Assembly: GCA_023133185.1 (NCBI GenBank)
Contig: JAGLWX010000411.1
Coordinates: 1 to 9,844, forward strand
Direction of reading: 5' to 3'
Source of the DNA: Fidelibacterota bacterium
GTDB lineage: Bacteria; Fidelibacterota; UBA2242
Length of the DNA: 9,844 nucleotides
How positions within the stretch are numbered: the stretch's first letter is position 1; each line of letters opens with the position of its first letter. Position numbers and translations under genes: made by a program. Positions 5,743 to 9,844 of this stretch are shown here, one piece after another. The notes beneath the pieces were generated by a model. The model saw nothing but the letters and a program-made list of their open reading frames with translations. It did not search any database and had not been told where the DNA came from.

Positions 5743-7965
5743 TTACGGGTTCACCGGATCGTTAATTCCAACCAAAACCCGTTGCTTAGTTTTCAGAGCT
5801 TCATTTTTAATCGACTCTGACGCTCCTTGTTGCCTTAATATCCGCTCACAGGCTTCAATAATCTCGGCACGGTTATACGAAAAGGCAAACCATCCCAGCG
5901 CTTCCAGACAGGCGACCCGCAGTTTTGGGACTTCCTGCATATCCATAGCTCGTTCTATCAGAACCGGCAGCGCTTCCTGGAATTGATAATTGCGAAATGT
6001 CCGGGCCGGACCTATGCGTTTTTTTATCGCTAATGTATCAGAAGTTAATTTGGGTATCAGCTCTTCCCGCAGCCATTCGACAGATCGTTGAGAAGATCGC
6101 TCAAACCTTTGTAATAATTCACGATTAGCCATAACGTCAGGGAGATTGTTAATCTCTTTCCGGAAATACAAGATTGCCTTATCATAACCGATTTTCTCAA
6201 TAGCCGATTTTACAGTAGTGGAAACCCGTTTTGAGGGATCGGAAATGACAGCCTCCACCAGCACCGGCAGATAATCTTCCTGACCGACGACTCCCATCCA
6301 GCTGACTGAAAAGCGTCGGATTAATTCATAGGGATCATCTACAGATTTGAAAAGGATTTCTTCGAATTGGGTAGATCGAAGTCCTGCAAGACCTTTCAAT
6401 GCGCTTAAGCGAACGATAAACGAATGTTCGTTTTTATAAATTTTAGTTAGTCTCTGCTCAAAATCTTTCTTTTTAAGTTCATATAACATTTGGACAGCCA
6501 GGGCTCTGAGGGGGACATCTTCGCTTTTAAGCAATTTTTCCCAGAACCGGACATTATTACCTTTTTGAGCAATGAGTCTGGCCCAATCTTTTTTTGCGGC
6601 ATTATAAAACCTGAGTGTCGGATCACCAATAATGTGGGTTTCCAGGTAATTACGGTTCTGATGCCACTGCCCGATGCGGACATTATAATTTAATAATCCA
6701 AGCCCCTCATCTGCCCAGACGTCCTGCTTGACGTTTACAGAGTTAGCGATTCCGGCAATGGTCTGCCCCTTTCCAAATACATATGCGCCCGCCATATAAT
6801 TATCATAAATAAAGGCGCCATTAAAACACTGATCGAAAATAATCAGTTCTGCTCCGGGAGTAAACTGGGATAAATCTGTAATATCCATATCAAGGTTTGC
6901 TGAGTAAATCGAATCAGACCGCTTTACAGAATCCTCAAAGGCGCCTTCAAACCACGTTTCCGGAATTCCATATTCCGAGATATAATCCTCTTTTACGGAA
7001 TCAAGTGGTCGTTTCCGACGTTTAGCCCGTCGCAGCTTACTACGTACAAACAACTTGATTGCATCGACATTCTGTCTAATGTTGCCAGCTTCAGGATAAC
7101 CGATCAGGTATTGCGCTTCGACACCGCCGTGGGCATGAAGCAATGCCACGTCCAGTTCGGTTTTCTGTAATTCATTCATTAAAATTGTCTTCATTTCTTT
7201 CGACATTTCATGATAGAGAGATGTCATTTTTCCGCCGGGCTTATAGAGGTGAGGAAACTGTTCTCGTAGCGCAATACCTTCCCCTTCCCAGGCGCTCAGC
7301 GCTTCCGAATGATATCCGTGACCGGTGAAAGTCAACATATGATCCAGTTTTTGATTCTCCTTCTTTTGAGCGGCAATCCTGTTTAAATATGCTTCCAGAA
7401 CGTCATATTTTCTATTATCATTACCAGGAACCTTTATCCTTCCGGAATAAATATCCCGCTTTATTTTCTGCGTTGAATTTGCCGTTAGTGAGAAATAGTA
7501 CAACAATGCATTAGTAGTATCCTGTTCGATAAAATCAAATTCCAGATCAAAATCGTCATAATACCGGTCTGATGGTATGGAAGAACGAATAAACGGATAG
7601 CGTTCCTGATCCATTTTAAATGCCGAGCTTAAATGCTGAGCATCCCGGAGCATGGCGATCGGAATATCACCGATTAACACTATACCTTCCAATGTCGGCG
7701 TGGATTGTTTTAATTCAATAATCGACTTCCGAACCTCCATTGGGCTTGACCAGCCATTAATTAAAATAAACGTTGACAACCCATCTGATTCTATCGCATC
7801 CCGATATGCCAGGACAGATTTTTCGGTTTTTTGAAAGGATTCCGTATCAATAATTATAGCAAAATGCCCCGGGTTTTTTAAGACAGGCTGAATAATCTGA
7901 ACTTCGGCAAAAAGTTGACTTAGCGCGAATAAAAATATTCCGCATATTATGGATTTACGTCTCAT
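5743..7965 (-). CDS. exported gingipain-like (C25-type, caspase-fold) cysteine protease with C-terminal HEAT repeats
   Basis: Residues 1-20 form a type I signal peptide (cleavage expected after LFA). Residues ~35-455 resemble peptidase family C25 (clan CD): hydrophobic strand GIVLIGDIPIA (94-104), PSDRYYDDFD (131-140), YSGRIKV (173-179), then LLHAHGG with candidate catalytic His279, and IIFDQCFNGAF with candidate Cys380. IIGDPTLRFY (445-454) closes the domain, as in many C25 proteins. The His-Cys gap of ~100 residues is far longer than the ~33 of RgpB and contains a very basic stretch (residues 310-320). From ~460 to 735, paired amphipathic helices with the PLRALAVQ / FIVRLSALKGLAGL pattern are HEAT-type repeats. 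There is no Ig-like C25 tail or type IX secretion sorting domain, so a periplasmic location is likely. The start has GAGGA 5 nt upstream. It is the last gene of its operon, 27 nt behind the barrel gene. Protease activity and target are unproven; a non-catalytic scaffold is possible. Confidence 0.8.
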   Translation of the reverse strand: MRRKSIICGIFLFALSQLFAEVQIIQPVLKNPGHFAIIIDTESFQKTEKSVLAYRDAIESDGLSTFILINGWSSPMEVRKSIIELKQSTPTLEGIVLIGDIPIAMLRDAQHLSSAFKMDQERYPFIRSSIPSDRYYDDFDLEFDFIEQDTTNALLYYFSLTANSTQKIKRDIYSGRIKVPGNDNRKYDVLEAYLNRIAAQKKENQKLDHMLTFTGHGYHSEALSAWEGEGIALREQFPHLYKPGGKMTSLYHEMSKEMKTILMNELQKTELDVALLHAHGGVEAQYLIGYPEAGNIRQNVDAIKLFVRSKLRRAKRRKRPLDSVKEDYISEYGIPETWFEGAFEDSVKRSDSIYSANLDMDITDLSQFTPGAELIIFDQCFNGAFIYDNYMAGAYVFGKGQTIAGIANSVNVKQDVWADEGLGLLNYNVRIGQWHQNRNYLETHIIGDPTLRFYNAAKKDWARLIAQKGNNVRFWEKLLKSEDVPLRALAVQMLYELKKKDFEQRLTKIYKNEHSFIVRLSALKGLAGLRSTQFEEILFKSVDDPYELIRRFSVSWMGVVGQEDYLPVLVEAVISDPSKRVSTTVKSAIEKIGYDKAILYFRKEINNLPDVMANRELLQRFERSSQRSVEWLREELIPKLTSDTLAIKKRIGPARTFRNYQFQEALPVLIERAMDMQEVPKLRVACLEALGWFAFSYNRAEIIEACERILRQQGASESIKNEALKTKQRVLVGINDPVNP

Positions 7966-7970
7966 ATTTT

Positions 7971-7975
7971 CCTCA
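7971..7975 (-). promoter_or_regulatory. ribosome binding site of the C25-HEAT gene
   Basis: On the minus strand GAGGA is followed by AAAT-type bases and the ATG at 7965. It sits in the 27-nt gap after the barrel gene and supports this start. Confidence 0.7.
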
Positions 7976-7992
7976 AATATTAATTACCTGGA

Positions 7993-9537
7993 TTACAAAT
8001 CTAATTGTTCAAAGGATAGAACCAATGAAAGCAGGTCCCGGTTTTTCCTGTCAAAATTTGAAGCGCCAATCGGCACAATATGATGATAACCGGCTTCGAG
8101 AATTACACGTTTCCGTTTTCCGATGGCAATCCGGGAACTTATCCAGACATCCTGAAATTCGGTCTCGAAATAATCTTCATCGAAACGGGTTACGGTCTGA
8201 TAATAAAACCCGACTTCCCGGGGAAGTAATACGGTACTCTCGGATACTATCATCCGGTCGGCGCCAAAATTTAGCTGTCCTGAATTTCCCTTTATCAATG
8301 GAAATGTAGTTTTGATTTCCGCGCTGATAGTCGTACCGGGGAAATAATCCAGAATTCCGTTGAATTTATCGGTTCTCTTCAGAGTATGTGAACTTACATA
8401 AAGACAAGGTGAAAAACTGAAAGCATTATTCGGATGGAAATCCAATTTGACCCCGCCCGACAATCTGCGCGTAATTTGTTCGTATATTTCCACATCAAAA
8501 TCCGGATGATCGGCATTGTGCTTGTGCAACATACCGGAAGAAAAGAATATGAGATCCACCGATTCAGCAAGATTAAAAAATAGCCCGGCAGAATAAAAAT
8601 AACGCTCGGATCGCCAGCCTCCCTGCTCAATAGGATATGCACCGCCATCAACATTATCGGCAACAGCGTTTTCATAAGTAGTCTGGAATGTCAGTTGATC
8701 AGGAAAAACGGCTTTTAGAAGACCATCCAGTGAAACTGAAAATCCTTCAATTGTCATTAAACGTTCTTCACTGGTTTGTCCTCGGAAAATCAATGGCGTG
8801 TCCAGACCTCTTAACTTGAAAAACAGGGGGGTCTTTGCCTGCTCCAGACTATATTTTGAAGTGATCATCAGTTCCTGGAAACTAAAATACTGCAGAGTGA
8901 TACCAAGCCTGGAATCACCATAAGGGATAAAACCGCTTCCCAAACTGATTGACAGATCACGATGTTTCACCCTGGGTCGCGGGAAGATATCTTTATACTC
9001 TTCATCAACATTATAAAAAATACTAATACCCTGGTAAAACCGGTTTTTCCATAACTCTTTTGAGATATTGACCTGCCATAATAAGCCGTTTAAATCAAAT
9101 CCGCCGACTGAACTGTCAGCCATCACAAAAGGCATTCCTTTATAAGGTTGACGGTTATGGGTCCATGCTTTCTCTTTTATATTCTGATACCGGTAAGCAA
9201 AAGTCCCGGAGAATAGTGTATTCCCGCCTAAGATTTTTGCCCCCGACGCCGACCAGTAAGAATCCGATACTCTACCGGGATCCAGGTACCTTTTAAAATC
9301 ACCGAAGGCGGAATTTGCCTGCGAGGAATATCGGACATAGGATTCATTGTCTGTATAAACGAACCAGCCGGGATTAACATGGATCTGTTGCGATAAATTA
9401 TTCAACTGAATACCTGTATAGAACGAAACAGGATACTGATACGGATTTGAACCCGGCAAGTTACCTATTAGCAGAACCACTACAGTTCCGATTATCCAGA
9501 GGGTTGTCTTTTTCCTGTATTTCCGACAATATTTCAT
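7993..9537 (-). CDS. predicted outer-membrane beta-barrel protein, DUF6850-like
   Basis: This 514-aa protein has a basic, hydrophobic N-terminal signal sequence (residues 5-30). The rest is rich in alternating aromatic/polar strands typical of a barrel, e.g. GTFAYRYQNI (111-120), YQGISIFYNV (168-177), LGITLQYFSF (211-220) and ERYFYSAGLFFNL (311-323). Several blocks fit what I recall of the Bacteroidota DUF6850 family: an early GDFKRY (79-84), W then PYKGMPFVMADSSVGGFD (131-148), and the YKD-FPRPR-KHRDLSISLG block (181-200). This is pattern recognition, not a search. The C-terminus is SLVLSFEQLDL, without the usual final aromatic residue. The reading frame extends upstream to an ATG at 9582, but the ATG at 9537 is preferred: it has AGGGA 8 nt upstream, puts the signal peptide at the terminus, and falls 1 nt after the upstream stop. 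Role unknown; in an envelope operon it may be a channel or a partner of its neighbours. Confidence 0.62.
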   Translation of the reverse strand: MKYCRKYRKKTTLWIIGTVVVLLIGNLPGSNPYQYPVSFYTGIQLNNLSQQIHVNPGWFVYTDNESYVRYSSQANSAFGDFKRYLDPGRVSDSYWSASGAKILGGNTLFSGTFAYRYQNIKEKAWTHNRQPYKGMPFVMADSSVGGFDLNGLLWQVNISKELWKNRFYQGISIFYNVDEEYKDIFPRPRVKHRDLSISLGSGFIPYGDSRLGITLQYFSFQELMITSKYSLEQAKTPLFFKLRGLDTPLIFRGQTSEERLMTIEGFSVSLDGLLKAVFPDQLTFQTTYENAVADNVDGGAYPIEQGGWRSERYFYSAGLFFNLAESVDLIFFSSGMLHKHNADHPDFDVEIYEQITRRLSGGVKLDFHPNNAFSFSPCLYVSSHTLKRTDKFNGILDYFPGTTISAEIKTTFPLIKGNSGQLNFGADRMIVSESTVLLPREVGFYYQTVTRFDEDYFETEFQDVWISSRIAIGKRKRVILEAGYHHIVPIGASNFDRKNRDLLSLVLSFEQLDL

Positions 9538-9538
9538 A

Positions 9539-9844
9539 CTATTTTCCCTGGTCAAAAATATATCCCGGCGTAGGATGGTCAAGGACTATAAAATCAATAC
9601 TGCTGTTGTTATTATCCATGAGTATCGGTCTTTCGCCTTTATAAAAATCAATCCGGCGTTGAATAGATTTATTCTTATACGAGTCAAATCCACCCGTCAG
9701 CCCGGCATCTATCGATGAATCAAGACGTTTATATTCAACTTCCGCAAGGTTGTCACGGTAGTCAACACCATCTAATACGGCGCTCTTAGGAAATTTTAAA
9801 CAGTCGAACTCACTATAGCCGCAGGCATAGGGATCTTTTACTTT
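9539..9844 (-). CDS. C-terminal 101 residues of a probable DUF4876-type envelope protein (5' end outside window)
   Basis: The minus-strand frame is open from the window edge to a TAG at 9541-9539. I translated it by hand: it begins KVKDPYACGYSEFDC and ends PTPGYIFDQGK. The blocks KRLDSSIDAG (visible residues ~42-51), KSIQRRIDFYKGERPILMD (~62-80) and NNNSSIDFIV (~81-90) resemble the end of Bacteroidota DUF4876 proteins as I recall them, with a lamin-tail-like DTNNS-DF finish. These proteins commonly accompany TonB-dependent receptors and DUF6850 barrels. Two cysteines (visible residues 8 and 15) are 7 apart. No motif reveals an enzymatic activity. The barrel gene begins 1 nt after the stop, so the two are co-translated. 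Family assignment is tentative, but the reading frame is solid because the other two minus frames are full of stops. Confidence 0.55.
   Translation of the reverse strand, partial: KVKDPYACGYSEFDCLKFPKSAVLDGVDYRDNLAEVEYKRLDSSIDAGLTGGFDSYKNKSIQRRIDFYKGERPILMDNNNSSIDFIVLDHPTPGYIFDQGK
9545..9549 (-). promoter_or_regulatory. ribosome binding site of the barrel gene inside the upstream gene
   Basis: AGGGA (minus strand) lies within the last two sense codons before the upstream gene's stop and about 8 nt before the ATG at 9537. It decides the start against the ATG at 9582 and implies translational coupling. Confidence 0.65.

Noticed and set aside
5745..5782. Inverted repeat ACGGGTT (5745-5751) and AACCCGT (5776-5782) as a bidirectional terminator for the convergent genes
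   Set aside because: The 7-bp stem has a 24-nt loop, no extension on either side and no T-tract on either strand, and it lies inside the C25-HEAT coding end.
5743..7965. PorU-type sortase of the type IX secretion system
   Set aside because: The protein is 740 aa with a HEAT tail, has no Ig-like or sorting domain, and its barrel neighbour does not look like PorV.
9538..9582. Upstream ATG at 9582 as the start of the barrel protein
   Set aside because: It would place 15 charged residues before the signal peptide and overlap the upstream gene by 44 nt. The ATG at 9537 has a ribosome binding site and a clean junction.
1..9844. Defence island, CRISPR array, prophage or mobile element
   Set aside because: No repeat array, integrase, transposase, nuclease or tRNA-associated attachment site is visible; the caspase-like protein carries a signal peptide, so it is not a typical cytoplasmic defence effector.

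Overview
The window comes from a bacterial chromosome of moderate GC content (mid-40s percent by eye). Its gene families point to the Fibrobacterota-Chlorobiota-Bacteroidota side of the tree: Bacteroidota or a related phylum such as Calditrichota, KSB1 or Marinimicrobia. The evidence is a GH97 lipoprotein glycosidase, a DUF6850-like outer-membrane barrel next to what looks like the end of a DUF4876 protein, and an exported gingipain-type (C25-like) protease. The phylum cannot be fixed from this window. I see no tRNA, rRNA, transposase, phage gene or CRISPR array.

Region 1 (1-3466, + strand) is a tight shikimate-pathway cluster: aroB (5' end outside the window), aroQ, aroF (type I-beta DAHP synthase with its regulatory domain) and aroA. 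Gaps are a 37-nt overlap, 17 nt and 0 nt, so the four are almost certainly one transcript. They cover pathway steps 1, 2, 3 and 6. Shikimate dehydrogenase, shikimate kinase and chorismate synthase are not here and may lie upstream. All visible catalytic residues are intact.

Region 2 (3467-3644) is an AT-rich 178-bp gap with a weak possible terminator and presumably the promoter of the next gene.

Region 3 (3645-5738, + strand) is a stand-alone GH97 lipoprotein whose catalytic residues match the inverting, SusB-like alpha-glucosidase type.

Region 4 (5743-9844, - strand) is a second operon, convergent with GH97; the two stop codons are only 4 nt apart. In transcription order it holds the last 101 codons of a probable DUF4876-type protein, a 514-aa DUF6850-like beta-barrel protein starting 1 nt after that stop, and, 27 nt later, a 740-aa exported protein. 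This last one has a caspase-fold C25-like protease domain followed by HEAT-type helical repeats. Putting the barrel/lipoprotein pair together with a protease-HEAT fusion makes this the most unusual part of the window. It may be a cell-envelope proteolysis or surface-processing module. That function is inference; the sequence shows only the domains and the operon.
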